Source of the DNA: Diploptera punctata
Taxonomy: Eukaryota; Arthropoda; Insecta; Blattodea; Blaberidae
DNA length: 64,000 nucleotides
Assembly: GCA_030220185.1 (NCBI GenBank)
Contig: JASPKZ010003415.1
Location: 62,001-126,000, forward strand
Direction of reading: 5' to 3'
Part shown: positions 10,345-21,721 of the stretch, piece by piece
Layout of the letters: each line of letters begins with the position of its first letter
How positions within the stretch are numbered: the first letter of the stretch is position 1
Position numbers and translations under genes: made by a program
The notes under the pieces: generated by a model
Told to the model about the DNA's origin: nothing
The model's input: only the letters and a program-made list of their open reading frames with translations
The model's database searches: none

Positions 10345-10765
10345 GGGAGTACAGTTAGTCCAAAAACATTCAAGATTAAAAGTGTATAAAACACTGGCTC
10401 TTCCAACTCTTTTGGATGGTAGCGAAGTATGGATATTGAAACAGAAGGATATACAGTGACTTAGATCTGCTGAAATGAGATACCTTCGGAGGACTGCGGG
10501 ATACACACTACTAGATCACAAAAAAATGAAGACATCTTAGAAGAATTACACATGGAACCTTTACAAAACAAAATTTCTGATTATAAGTCAAGATGGATGC
10601 AACATGTTCATCGAATGGAAGATCACAGGATACCCAAACAAATGTTAAGATATCAACCTGCAGGAAGAAGAAGACCAGAACGTCCACTCAAAAGACTTTT
10701 GGATGGTGTTTCTCTTGAGCCCCAAACAGATCAACAAATTGCCTAAATTCGTGAATGTACTATGA
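10345..10765 (+). pseudogene. LINE C-terminal domain with (ATG)n tail
   Basis: In the forward frames: YKTLALPTLLDGSEVWILKQ, then an in-frame stop, then LRSAEMRYLRRTAGYTLLD, then from 10552 an open frame with WMQHVHRMEDHRIPKQ and GRRRPERPLKRLLDG. That is the usual order downstream of the reverse transcriptase in insect LINEs. It ends with tgatgatgat near 10760, a microsatellite tail. Distinct from LINE-alpha; probably the same group as LINE-epsilon. Confidence 0.75.
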
Positions 10766-10834
10766 TGATGATTGTGAGTACATTTTATGAACTATCATCC
10801 TCGTTTTAATGTGTTATTAATTCACACGATTAAC

Positions 10835-11085
10835 TAATTAACTCACTGGTACTACTGAACCTGCAGGTTCATAGCCGCGCAAAAACATAAGCTCTCCACA
10901 CATCCCTTTCTCGAGCTATTTTTCTTTTCAATCATCTACTGTATAATCTACTTCCCTCAAATCATGGTTAATGTTATTCCCCAATATCATTCTTGGTATA
11001 CCAACTGGACGGTTTGCCTCCGATTTTCCTACAAGAAGCTTCCAGGCTCCTCTTTCATTACCCATCCGTGCCACATATTATGTCA
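10835..11085 (-). mobile_element. LINE-alpha 3' end, minus strand
   Basis: Reverse complement matches the LINE-alpha 3' end: 'actcactggta' tail at the left, the GHVARM-coding box at the right edge. Confidence 0.75.
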
Positions 11086-11099
11086 GAATTTTTTTAGAT

Positions 11100-11172
11100 G
11101 GACGAAGCCAGACTGAAATCTGCAAATGAATGTTATTATTCGTTACAGGGAGTCTTGTCCCAATTTCTAAAA
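11100..11172 (+). mobile_element. LINE-alpha fragment
   Basis: Short match to the 'gctgaaatctgcaaatg..tgttattattcgttacaggg' box of LINE-alpha, opposite in orientation to the fragment just before it. Confidence 0.5.
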
Positions 11173-11314
11173 AAAAAAAAAAATGGAAGTAGCCTATATA
11201 CGTAGGTCACTAGATATGTTTTGAGATATGCAACAGTGGGCCATGATAGAGTTTCCATACCTATCATAATAGCTGACAGAGTACTCATATAGGCCTACTT
11301 TTACACATGCTGCG

Positions 11315-11632
11315 CGGAGTAATACATTCGGAAGTTAAATTTCAAAGTGTGTTTTTTAGGCTGGACAGAACAATAGTTTTTAGTTAGGCTTACAGATACA
11401 ACCCTAGTCTAATATTTAACAATGTTCCGTTACTATGGTAATGAATCATAAGTTACTGAAAAAGACAAAATGTCTGATTCTCAGAGAAAATACTAAGAAT
11501 GCAATTCTCCCACAATGCAGTCTCTTCTCACTTCTTGTTTCTTTCACCCCGTTTTCCTTTTTAATTGTTCGCTCGGTTTAGGCCTACATGTTTTCTTAAT
11601 TAACAGAGAATCGTGTTAGAAACATCAAAACG
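11315..11632. repeat. family G repeat, copy 1
   Basis: Starts cgcggagtaatacattcgga and includes 'ttaccatggtaatga'-like and 'tttctttcaccccgttttc' blocks. Three more copies lie at 12110, 15260 and 16490. No terminal repeats or tRNA-like boxes were found. Confidence 0.65.
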
Positions 11633-12109
11633 CTCAACAAAAAGAGGAAAAGGCATAAACCTGTTTTAAGCGTGGTGGATGATTTTGTGAAGTGTGTACA
11701 AGGAGCAATTTTTTTTATTTAATTACTGTAAGTATAGTTATTTTAATTTAAATGTTTGATTTGAATTAATTTGTTTAATATTAGCAACTGTAATTTAATT
11801 CGTTTTCGACATACCATTGTGTGTGTTATTACAATCTACAACATTAAAAATTAAAACGATTGTTGTGCATTGATTTATCGGCTTGTAATAAACAGCTGAC
11901 AGAGGTAGTATGTCCTTATATTATCGCCTCACTATGATTGTTGTCCGTTTATATAAAAGCGGTTGCCACGCGACAATTCTTGACAATGATTAACATGCGG
12001 AATTATTATAGTGGCGGTAGTCGGCATCCATGTATTTAATTACCATATAACAGCTGCGGGGAATCAAAGCGAGTCGCTGGGCAACTATCAGAGTGAGGCT
12101 ACAATACGT
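11633..12109. other. no feature recognised
   Basis: Separates two family G copies. No open frame, no match elsewhere. Confidence 0.45.
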
Positions 12110-12466
12110 GTACTGCGCGGAGTAATACATTCGTAAGTTAAATGTCAAGTGTGTTTCTGGATAGACTATAGGAATTAACAGGAATGATTAAGTAGCAGGA
12201 TTGCATATTTTTGGAGGAGGTATATGATCATACATAAATACACTAGTCTAATAATTAACTTTGTCACGTTACCATGGAAATTATTTAAATGACGCTGAAG
12301 AAGATGATATGGCTGACTCTTGGAGAAAAGAATCTATAAATGCAGTAGGGGCCTACCTACATAATGCAGTTATGTCTAGCTTTTTATTTCTTTCGCCCCA
12401 TTTTCATTCTCTCTTTTCCTCGCTTTAACATGTAGGCCCATTCTTACATAATGAGAAACTTGGTGG
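12110..12466. repeat. family G repeat, copy 2
   Basis: Matches copy 1 and, more closely, copy 4 at 16490 (shared 'atatggctgactcttggaga'). Interrupted at its right end by element D. Confidence 0.7.
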
Positions 12467-13541
12467 AAATAAATAATAGTTTTAAAAAACTAAAAGAACA
12501 CGCTTTATTAGAAAACTAAAAAATGAAAAATAATTTTAATTTCCAATACGCTTGGGATAAAATAAAGTGGTCAACAAAAAAAATCATCTCCAACACATAT
12601 AGAATAAAATTAGAGTTATCAACAAGAAGAAAATAATGTTACCATCAAAAGCGTGGGATGCTCTATATCAATTAATATATTTGATAATAAACAGATTTTG
12701 GTAAAAGTAAGCTCTCTGGGAAGAAAATGTAAAAATCATAAAAATCACCCCACGCTTTTGATGGTACAATTATTTTCTTTTTGTTGATAACTCTAATTTT
12801 ATTCTATTTGTGTTGGAGATGATTTTTTTGTTGGCCACTTTATTTTATCCCAAGCGTATTGGAAATTAAAATTATTTTTCATTTTTTAGTTTTCTGATAA
12901 AGCGTGTTGATTTTGTTTTTTAAAACTATTATTTATTTTTTAGTTTTTAGTTTTAATATTTTACAGAATAAGATAAAAATGTAAATATCTTTAAATTCGA
13001 TACTATTGTAGTATGAGCTAAAAGTAATACTCTTCTATTAAAAAACCCTCCCAGCCGGATTTGAACCAGCGACATATGGATTACTGAAATTATATACCAC
13101 TAAGAGTTCACTGCTGTATCGACTGAGCTCTTACAACGATTGACTAAAAACTCGACAAGTCCGCAACCTATTATACCAGTTTTATTTTAATTTTTCTGAT
13201 GATTCTGGCCAGGATTTTAGAAACAAAATATGAAATTATTGTATTGTCACGGGTCCTCTACACGTATACAAAGTTTCAAGTCGATCCAATGTTTATAAGT
13301 GGGTGAAATTCGCCTTGAAAGATTCCGTTACATTGATACAAAAACACGTTTTTTGATTTTCTGATGATTATGGCCAGGATTTTAGAAAATAAAAATGAAA
13401 TTATTGTATTGTCACGGGTCCTCTACAAGTATACAAAGTTTCAAGTCGATCCGATGATTTTAAGTGTGTGAAAATCGCGTTGAAAAATTCCGTTACATAA
13501 TAGATAGATAGATACAGGTCAAGCTAATATATAAAGCGTGT
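12467..13541 (-). mobile_element. composite element D, copy 1
   Basis: About 1.07 kb. From left: a hairpin with arms of about 225 bases (12471-12700 and 12735-12955) and a short loop; a tRNA-Tyr-like sequence on the minus strand (13052-13139); two direct repeats of about 155 bases (13195-13350 and 13350-13500) each containing gtcacgggtcctctac; a (GATA)n patch; and the end 'taaagcgtgt'. The motif acacgctttat occurs at both ends and in both hairpin arms. The family G copy at 16490-16790 lacks it, giving an empty site. A second, inverted copy lies at 27863-28826. No protein-coding capacity, so non-autonomous. Confidence 0.75.
13052..13139 (-). tRNA. tRNA-Tyr-like sequence with intron remnant (pseudo-tRNA)
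   Basis: Minus strand: box A gagctcagtcgatacagca, box B ggttcaaatcc, with a longer than usual middle. The middle (gtggtatataatttcag) matches the intron-like stretch of the better copy at 28121. The anticodon position is altered (actcttag against actgtag), so this copy is not a functional tRNA. Confidence 0.65.
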
Positions 13542-13649
13542 AAAATCGCTGAAACCGAATGACTTTCTTCGTATTCTGGAGTCCCTAGCTTAAATCCAGA
13601 TCTGTTTACATGGTATTATTTAATTAATTATCTCTCTGCCACTATAGAA

Positions 13650-13885
13650 TATGGAAGTTCATGGCCGCGCAGACATGGTTTTTCCATACATCCCTACTCG
13701 GAGCCATATTTTCCAATATTTCGCTCTCTCAAAGAACGGTGAACATTTTAATTCCCCCATCTCATTCTTGGTATATCTACAGGCGCTTTCCCTCTGGGTT
13801 TCCTATTAAAAGTTTCCATGCCCCTCTTTCATTCCCATTCCAAATAATATGTCCAGCCCTTCGCATTTTATGAGGCTTAATATTT
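13650..13885 (-). mobile_element. LINE-alpha 3' end, minus strand
   Basis: Contains the reverse complement of the terminal 'ggccatgaac' and of the box 'gggaaaccagagggaaagcg'. The forward 70-codon frame (13661-13873) is antisense. Confidence 0.7.
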
Positions 13886-14023
13886 TGTTCTTATATATGG
13901 TTTCCCATATAGATCCATAAGTAACCATTGGTATTATAATAGAATGATACAACTACTGATTTAAATTTTGCTCAATCATTTAGCCTTCATTATGTGATTA
14001 ATTTAATAGACTAATGTAATTGT

Positions 14024-14330
14024 GGGGGCACGCCGTAGCGTAGTGGTTAAGGCACTGAGCTACAAGCCGGAGGGTCGAGGGTTCAAGTCCCGTTGGGGTC
14101 AGGATTTTTAAACTGACCCAAACCCTCTGGCGGCATTGTGGCCCTGGGGTCGACTCAGCCTCTAACGTAAATGAGCACCAGACCCTTGTTCTGGGAGTAA
14201 AGACGGCCGTCATACAGGGCTGACAACCCGGCTGACTTAAAGTGTCGATTGTCTAGAAAAAGTGGGAGCCTTAACCTCCTACTACCCCAAGGGCCTCCGG
14301 GTCTGTTGTGGGATCACTTTACTTTACTTT
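14024..14330 (+). mobile_element. SINE-B, complete, with 14 bp target duplication
   Basis: Intact box A (tagtggttaaggcac) and box B (gggttcaagtcccg), the same body as the copy at 7743, and a tail of TTTAC repeats. Target repeats at 14010-14023 and 14331-14344 differ at one position. The minus-strand frame at 13998-14213 is a shadow. Confidence 0.92.
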
Positions 14331-14424
14331 ACTAATATAATTGTACGGAACTGACGTCCGTTTTAATCGATTGTATCGGCTCAAACGTTTTACACAACAG
14401 GGCCTACAATAAATCTATTTTCTA

Positions 14425-15010
14425 AATGTAGAGATTAATTACAAATATGAATGAGATGCCGAAAGAAATAAACATAGAATCAATTCTGTAAAAGCATGCT
14501 ATTACGCATTACAGGGACTTATGTCGTTTGAACTTTTCTCAGAAAAAAAGTTCAACAGGAAATATATAAATCAGTTATTCTCCCAGTCATATTATATAGA
14601 TGCGAAACTTTAACGGAGGAGTAAAGATTAGGAGTTTTAGAAAAATAGTGTTAGGACTTTTTTAGACCAAATAGAGAAGAACAGACAGGCGGATGGAGGA
14701 GACTACTTAACAGTGAGCTACATGATTGTATATGAAACCAGATATAGTAAGAACGGTTCTCATATACTGCGATGGGCAGGACACGTGGCATGAATGGGAA
14801 TGAAAAAACGGACATGGAAGATTTTGTGGGAAAACCAGAGAGAAAACGCCCAGAACGAGATGGGATAATAACATTAATCATAGTTTGAGGGAAGTAGATT
14901 ATAAGGGGATGATTGGAAGACATTAGCTCAAGATAGGAATGAATGGAGCGGTTATGTCCGTGCGAGCATGAACCTACGGGTTCGATATTGCCAGTAGTTA
15001 ACTAGTTAGT
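14425..15010 (+). mobile_element. LINE-alpha 3' half, decayed
   Basis: Continuous match to about 47535-48125: 'gcatgctattacgcattaca', the YGCET box ('tatatagatgcgaaact'), the GHVARM box and the terminal 'gaacctacgggttcgat'. Frame broken many times. Confidence 0.75.
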
Positions 15011-15069
15011 TTAATTGAAAACAGGGTATTTGAAACGTATAAGATAAATTATTTGGATTTGTAAACATC

Positions 15070-15255
15070 TTGTAGAAATGCAGAGGGAAATCGCCCAGTA
15101 GGTAGTACAGGAATTACGTGGGAGAATAATATTAAACATAATTTGAGGACAGTAAATTATACAGGGGACGATTAGAAGTTAGCTCAGGATGGGCTTATAT
15201 CTGCAAGTCTATGAACCTTTGGATTCGATAGTGTCCGTTAGTTAATTAGGTAAGT
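15070..15255 (+). mobile_element. LINE-alpha 3' end, second copy
   Basis: Repeats only the last 190 bases of LINE-alpha, from 'gagggaaatcgcccagtagg' to 'gttagttaatt'. It directly follows the longer copy in the same orientation. Confidence 0.65.
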
Positions 15256-15259
15256 TAAC

Positions 15260-15565
15260 AGACATGATTAGCAATCATGCTTATTTACATTTTGTAGCAG
15301 GTATATTCTAACATTTACTAACACCAGCTTCATATCTGGCAATGTCATGTTACCATGGTAATGATTCGCAGGAACCCGAATAAGACATCCGACTCGCAGA
15401 GAAAATAATTCAGATTGCAGTTCTCACGCAAAGCGATTCCACTTTCGGCCCATTTTATCTCTCTCTTTCCCCCTCGCTTTGCAGGTATTCTTAATATTAA
15501 TGGCGAATCATTGTGGGAAAATAGTTGGAAATGAGTGAATTGTTTACATTTTATAGCAGGCAATG
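15260..15565. repeat. family G repeat, copy 3
   Basis: Matches 11315-11632: 'atgttaccatggtaatga', 'agagaaaataattcaga', 'ctctctttccccctcgcttt'. It follows a LINE-alpha 3' end, as does copy 4. Confidence 0.65.
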
Positions 15566-15849
15566 TTAATAAAAGCTCACTTGGTGTTAAAAGTATGCCC
15601 GTCCCTCTTATTCAACCTCGCCACTTCTATTGAACCCTATGCACTATAAGATAACAATGTAAGACACTGCTACTCAGTTGTCAGTTGAGTTGAATTGTTG
15701 GGAGTGCACCTGTATCCGGGTAGGAGCAATTATTAACAGCCCAGTTTTATAGTTATACCACCGGGGCTGAAATCGATTAATTTTGTAATTTTAATTATAA
15801 TATATGAAATATATAACATAAATAATTGTGTATTGGAAATAACATGTAC

Positions 15850-16485
15850 GAAAGCCCGAGGGAAAGTGTCCAATAGGTAGTCCAACAGGAATGAGGTGCA
15901 CAAAGAAATTAAACGCAGGCTTAGGTCTAATTCTAGAAATGCATGCTATTATGCATTACAGGTACTCTTGTCATCCCAACGTCTCTCAAAATAGTTAAAC
16001 TGAAAATTTGTAAAACAGTTATATATCCAGTGGTCTTATATTGATGCGAAACATATACTCTTACTTTAAGGAAGGAGAAAGATTAGAAGTATTTGAGAAT
16101 AAAGTTCTTAGGATTACTTCTTTTTTTTTTTTTAGATCAGAAAGAGATGAACAGATAGGCGAATGGAGGAGATTGCATAACAGTGAGATACATGATCTTT
16201 ATGGGACACTAAATATAATAAGAACCGTTAAGTCTCGTAGTCTACGATGGGTAGGACATGTGGCACCAGTGGGGAATGACAGAGTGGTTTGGAAACTCCT
16301 TATAGGAAAACGAGAGGGAAAGTGCCCAAGGTTGGCGAAGAATGAAGTGGGAAAATTACATTAACCACGATTTGAGGAATGATTTAAATACATTATGCAG
16401 GATAGGAATGTATGGAGAGCTTGTATCTCCGCGGCCATAAACCTCCGGGTTCGATAGTTTATGTCAGTTAGTTAATTAGTTTGGT
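15850..16485 (+). mobile_element. LINE-alpha 3' half with residual frame
   Basis: Matches LINE-alpha from the 'gagatgcacaaagaaattaaa' box to the 3' end. A 107-codon frame (16041-16364) still reads RDEQIGEWRRLHNSEIHDLY and SRSLRWVGHVAPVGND, the C-terminal end of the element's protein. No start or upstream catalytic region. Confidence 0.75.
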
Positions 16486-16489
16486 TAAC

Positions 16490-16790
16490 TGGAATAATTA
16501 CGTAGCAGTATTACATATTTTTGCTCACACATAAAAACACTAGTCTGATATTTAGCATTGTTACGGTACCATAGAAATGATCTAAAAAATGCCGAAGAAA
16601 ATTATATGGCTGACTCTTGGAGAAAAGTATTATATTTTTGCAACCATACAACCCTTTTGCTTTTTATTTCTGTCGCCTTTATTTATTTATGTATTTTTGT
16701 CACTTTACAGATTTTCTTAATTAACGGTGAATCGTGGTTGAAAATTCTTTGAAACCCAGTGAGTTGTATTTTAGAGTCCGAAGCTTAAAT
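16490..16790. repeat. family G repeat, copy 4 (empty site for element D)
   Basis: Like copy 2 but uninterrupted: 'gtgaatcgtggttg' runs straight into 'aaaattctttgaaaccca', where copy 2 holds element D. Confidence 0.7.
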
Positions 16791-16814
16791 CCAGGCATGT
16801 TTATAAGGTACTAA

Positions 16815-17462
16815 CTAACTCGCTTTATCGAACCTGAAGGTTTATGTGCAGCCCGGATATAAGCTGTCCATGTATCTCTATCCTGAGCTTATTTTTCTAG
16901 TAATTTCTTATATAATTGGACGGAATTATACATCAACCGGCTATGCGCCATTATATAAGTTTCGAGAAAAGTAAGTTTAAAGTTTAAGTCATTCTTCACT
17001 AAGTATTGTTGCACCAAACAAACAATACTGGTTACTGCAAGTTATTTTCCTCGTTTGACAGTTATGCATCAGCAATCGTAGAACTTTGGCGTTCAACTGC
17101 ATGATGCAGAATTTAGTTTCGCATTTATGAAGATCTGGTTTCATGGCTGTGTTGCAAAACATAGAATACCTGATAGGACTGATGGCGTTTACATTTTTCT
17201 TTAATTATAAGGCTATAAACATATTTAAACATTTAGCGCTAAAAGTGTGCATACACATAATTTATCATGAGCCATTGCAACAGATGGAATCAAAATATCT
17301 TTTTTAAATGGCGCTTAGCCGGTTGATGCATAACATCGTTCAATTTATCTCTCTCTAATCTTTGTTAATATAATTGTCCCACCTAATTTATCGCCTACCG
17401 AGTAGACGCTTTCCTTCTGACTTTCCTTAAAAAGATTACATACCCCTCTTTCATTCCTCATT
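16815..17462 (-). mobile_element. LINE-alpha 3' end split by a MITE
   Basis: Minus-strand LINE-alpha 3' end at 16815-16925 continues at 17333-17462 after the inverted-repeat element is removed. Confidence 0.6.
16926..17332. mobile_element. MITE-like element with about 27 bp terminal inverted repeats
   Basis: Left end 'catcaaccggctatgcgcc' (16931-16949) is the inverse of the right end 'ggcgcttagccggttgatg' (17310-17328) with one mismatch, and the similarity extends outward to 'ttat'. About 400 bases, no coding capacity. It interrupts a LINE-alpha copy. No clear target duplication; superfamily unknown. Confidence 0.7.
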
Positions 17463-17479
17463 ACTAATATGTAATTATT

Positions 17480-18236
17480 ATGAACATTAATGATTTACAA
17501 TACTGGAAGCACCAGTTATTACCGGAAGGATTTCTAAATTCAAATGGTGAAATATTGGCATGTTACGAGTTAATGATAAGTCCAGAAATTTGGATAAACT
17601 TGTGTAAATTTCTGAACAACACTATAAATAAATAAGTTACCAAATTGTAATATAAGTAATCCTTAATAATTCTACATAACCAAATTAATGTACAATGTAT
17701 TTTTTTTGGAAATGTCCCAGGTTGTCTTTGGACATTCCTGGTGTTCTCTCCTGGCATGGCGTACTTGTAACCCACTTCTGAGGTTGGGGCGTCTGGAAGG
17801 CGGGGTTACGTTGCCCCGATGATATCATGGGTGATGATGATGATAGTGGTGCACCAGGAGAGTCCCTAATCCTAAGCTTAATCTAAGATGAATATGAATG
17901 ATGATGATTGTGATGGCCATATGATTTCGGTGACCGTTTGGGCCTTAAAGTTTTCCTGACATTTGTCTTACAGGTGAGGAAAAACCCCGATAAAACCCTC
18001 ACCCAGGAAAACCGTCTCGACCGGGGATCGAATCCGGGCCCGCTATTGTTATCTAATTATAACATTGTGTTTTCTTTTTTGTTTTAAGTTATATTATTAC
18101 CAAACATTACCTTGTTGTAACGGACTGTCAACAGCACGTACGGCTTACTGCCCGTGCGACCCATATTTGTAAATAACATTGTATGTAACTTACTTTTAGT
18201 CTAATAAAGTCCTACTACTACTACTACTACTACTAT
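17480..18236 (+). mobile_element. LINE-delta 3' end, split by SINE-C, with (CTA)n tail
   Basis: 17490-17640 matches the C-terminal coding end at 22450-22630 and 18043-18236 matches its 3' tail, with gtcaacagcacgtacggc, 'gtctaataaagtcctac' and a (CTA)n run. SINE-C lies between. Confidence 0.75.
17714..18042 (-). mobile_element. SINE-C, type 1 body, head truncated
   Basis: Minus strand: box B region (gggatcgaatccgggccc) at 18022-18039, common body with 'cctgacatttgtcttaca', and the type 1 3' body ending at the inverse of 'acaacctgggacatt'. The first 45 bases of the tRNA-like head are missing. Confidence 0.8.
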
Positions 18237-18284
18237 GTCTACTACATATTTTTCTAAATACATTAACAAACTCACTGGAACTTT

Positions 18285-18345
18285 CGAACCCGTAGGATCA
18301 TTATATAAGTTCTCCATAAATCCCTCATCATGCGTTCTTTTGTGT
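18285..18345 (-). mobile_element. LINE-alpha 3' tip
   Basis: Only the last 60 bases of LINE-alpha (inverse of 'gggttcgaaagttcc'), directly upstream of another minus-strand LINE. Confidence 0.45.
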
Positions 18346-18790
18346 ATTTATTAATTACCATATTTGCACATTCTTTTTTTGTCTTTCCTTGAGATCCTAG
18401 CCGCTGTTCTAAAGTATTTAATCTCAGTGGCTCTCAGTTTTCTATTTATTGTCCACGTTTCTGTCTCATAAAGCATTACACTCCCCACTATAGTTTTAGA
18501 AACTCTTTTCTTTGTTTTAGCCAAAAGTATTTCTTCTCCAAAGTAACGAATTTAATCTTGCAATAGCCCGTCTTCCTTGACATATGGATCTATACATTTA
18601 TAGTTTCGATCAATCACTCTCCTGAATTATTGAGACGAAATATTTGAAGTTTTTCAATTTACCTAATAGTTTCTCCTTGGATTTTAATTTCAACATTACC
18701 CAGTCATATATTCTGCTTTATTAAAATTATTTTTAAACCCCACTTACTGTACACTCCTCTTGTAGTGTCCTGCACACTATAATCCGCAGT
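18346..18790 (-). mobile_element. LINE fragment, post-RT region
   Basis: Minus-strand translation gives pieces such as EIKIQGETI followed by KLKNFKYFVSIIQES, the box after the catalytic YADD motif in LINE-epsilon-like elements. Frame broken. Confidence 0.5.
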
Positions 18791-18799
18791 TTCAATGAT

Positions 18800-19865
18800 C
18801 GAACTTTTTTTGTATTTTGTTCCGAAAATCTTTCCAAGGGAACAAATTTAATCTTCTTGTAATCTTGTAAACCCATGTTTCCCTTAACAGAGATTCAGGC
18901 GCTCTCCCCTTACAGGGAAGAATTTGAACCATACTAATTTAGTTACACTTGTTTTCGTATAGATGTCATTTTGAGTGGTCCGTGGTCAGCGTTCCGCCTC
19001 ATACTGACATCTAGGAAACCAAGGTAGTACTAGGACGGGAAAATTCGGTAAATTTTGCTTAGAGGCCTTTTCATTCAGTCTTAAGGATTTTTTACGAGCC
19101 TGAAAATCTTCAGACTCGGGACCCACGGCTTAAAGTCCCTCCCGAAGGACTTGCTTCTTGGATTTTTCTGTCCTAAAACATCCATCGACCCCAGCCGGGT
19201 TTGAACCCGCGACCCTCGGGACCAGAGGAAAGTAGCATAACCACTAGTCCACCGCGGTCGACGTAAAATCTTTCCAAGAGAACACATTTAAGACCTATAT
19301 TAAAATATAAGAGTAAAATCTTATTCGAGAATAAAATAATAGAACAGGTGAGCAATTTTAATCATCTGGAATACAATGTGTATAAAGAAAAAGTGAAGAC
19401 ATTGCAAAACATTAATAAATTTAATTATATGTGTGGCTCCATAAAACGAAGTCTCAAGGAAACTACAAAAGGACACATTTTAAAATCTTATAAAACAATG
19501 GCTGTTCCAAGTCTACTAATATAGATCGGAACACTGGGTCCTAGCCAGAAAAAGGAACGAAGACTATAAACTTAAAACAATTAAGTTTCTGAGGGGTGTG
19601 ACTGACTATACAATAGCAAATCGGAAACGAAATTAATATATAAGCTACGTACAAAACTAAATATATTCAAGCTATTAGTTAGCATTGCACAATATAGAGA
19701 CATGATTAGAATGGATAACAATAGATTCCTGAAAGAGATTATTCACTTCACACCACAAGGACAATGAAACATACGAAGACCAAGTAAAAGGTGGACGTAC
19801 CAATGCTAACATGAGATCGGAACAGCCCCTAAGGTGTGAATATTGATGCTGCTGTATAAAAAAAT
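18800..19865 (+). mobile_element. LINE-epsilon 3' region, split by SINE-A
   Basis: After removing SINE-A (18851-19264), the forward strand reads a broken LINE C-terminal region: NFNYLG-like box, 'YKTMAVPSLL', 'EHWVL', 'QYRD', 'RPSKRWTYQC'. It aligns with 32660-33235 along its length and ends 'gatgctgctgt'. Dead copy. Confidence 0.7.
18851..19264 (-). mobile_element. SINE-A, complete, with long target duplication
   Basis: Head on the minus strand: box A (gtggactagtggttatgc) and box B (gggttcaaacccggct). Flanking repeats of about 25 bases begin aaaatctttccaag at 18825 and 19265 with two differences. Near twin of the copy at 60380-60782. Confidence 0.9.
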
Positions 19866-20744
19866 ATAGCAAGTTAATAATATGTTTTACACATGAAAGA
19901 GAACGTAAATTAATGTGACAAGTATCCTAGTAGGCAACATATATTTTAGGTTAGTGGCGCATTCTATATGAGTCTCAAAGGACTCCTAATTATGGGACAT
20001 ATTATATAGTAATGAGACAGGGAACGTATGTTTGGCAAGAGGGGAGGATGCCATTGTTGGGTCATTGACAAATGATGGAACATTGGCTATCATCTAACAA
20101 ACTAGCCACAACCACGAGGTTTCAACATACCGTGGTAATATCATAGCGGTCACAAGCCCACACATAGGTGCCTGTACTAGGCATCATTCTAATATTTTGC
20201 CAAACCCGACCATAAATCACTTCCCGATAATCAAATAACACCACTCACTCAATGCCACAATTTCACCGCTGGAATTGTTATTGGAATCACTGACACTCCA
20301 ATTCTGCTCTCTCATAATTCAATATATGTTTTGTTTAACGCCATATTTTTCTCATCGGTATAATTAAATTGTTCAATTTTAAAGAAACCATATTTATTTT
20401 TCGTATTAACTTATTTCGAAGTATGCAAATGGCTGTAATTAAACTAGATTTAATAAGAAACATAACATTCTGGAAGTCACTATAGGCCTAACCAGTAAAA
20501 TAATCTAATTGAGCTCTGTTAATGAATAGAGAAGTGGAAAAATTAAACTTTTGGAACGGGGAAACGAGAGAAAAAGTCTACCTTCGTCCGATTCGTTCAC
20601 CATGAATCCTATAAGAAGTGACAGAGACAGGAACTCAGATCCCAGAAGTGGAGAGCGAATGTCTTGCTCGTAATCACTTGCGCCATGAAGCAGACTCCGC
20701 TATAAAAAGTCTTATTTTATTTTATTTGTTTTAATTTTTTTATT
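19866..20744. other. no clear feature; possible decayed SINE at 20550-20690
   Basis: 20550-20690 has the mixed composition and 'aactcagatcccag' motif of a decayed tRNA-like SINE on the minus strand, but no second copy confirms it. The rest is unassigned. Confidence 0.3.
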
Positions 20745-21093
20745 CAATGTCACCATGTTGTCAGTTCGATATTCTGGTATTCTCTCCTGGCATGACATTA
20801 TTGTAACCCACTTCTGAGGTTGGTGAGCCTGCAAAGCTGAGTTACGCTGCCCCGATGATATATGATAGGTGATGATGATACACCAGGAGAGGCCTTAATC
20901 CTAAACTTAATTCATATATTAATGATAATGGTGGCCAGATGTTCGAGGACCGTTTGGGCCTTGAAGTTTGCTGACATTTGTTTTACAGCTGAAAAACCTC
21001 GAAAAACTCCTCCAGGAAACATGTCCCCACCTGGGATCGAACCCGAGCCCGCTGCGTTACAAGGCAGCACGATACCTCCACGCCACAGACATA
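20745..21093 (-). mobile_element. SINE-C, type 1 body, complete
   Basis: Head at 21020-21093 (gggatcgaacccgagccc is the inverse of box B; gcagcacgatacctcc of box A), common body, type 1 3' body ('aacccacttctgaggttgg'). The 87-codon forward frame at 20862-21125 is its antisense. Confidence 0.85.
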
Positions 21094-21334
21094 TTATTAT
21101 AAATATATTTCATATAAGTAGATAAGTAACAATTATCTTTTCTACAGGCATTAGAAGCCCCTTGATGTAATAGGAAATACCACATAGGCTACATACATTA
21201 ATCCTTATTTTCCTTATAAAACAAAATAACTTTTTTAAAAGATTAAGTCTCCCACCTTTGCAAACAATCAGCACAAGTTGTCAACGCCTCTTACCCAATA
21301 TTTCTTATATATTAATATTTGTATAATTTAAACG

Positions 21335-21720
21335 TGTAAATGTTCTTAGGAAACTTTTTGGTACAAAGAGAGATGAATAGGCAGGCAAATAGAGGAAACT
21401 GCATAACGTGAACTACCTGGTATTTATAGGAAACTAGATATAACAAGAACAGTTAAGTGTCATATACTGCGATAGGCAGGGCATGTGGCACGAATGGGAA
21501 ATGAAAGAGGGGTATGAAGTTTTTTGCAGAAAAATCATAGAGAAAATCAAATAGAATGAGATGGGAGAATAATAATAACCATGAATTCAGGAAAATAGGC
21601 CTACATTATACACGGGATGATAGCAAAACATTAGCTCAGGATAGGATTTTGTGGAGAGAATATGTCCCCAGGGCCATGAACCTACGGGTTCGACAGAGCA
21701 AGAATGTTAATTTTTAGTTA
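21335..21720 (+). mobile_element. LINE-alpha 3' end
   Basis: Matches LINE-alpha from 'gttcttaggaaactttttgg' to 'gaacctacgggttcga'. Internally decayed. Confidence 0.7.
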
Positions 21721-21721
21721 A

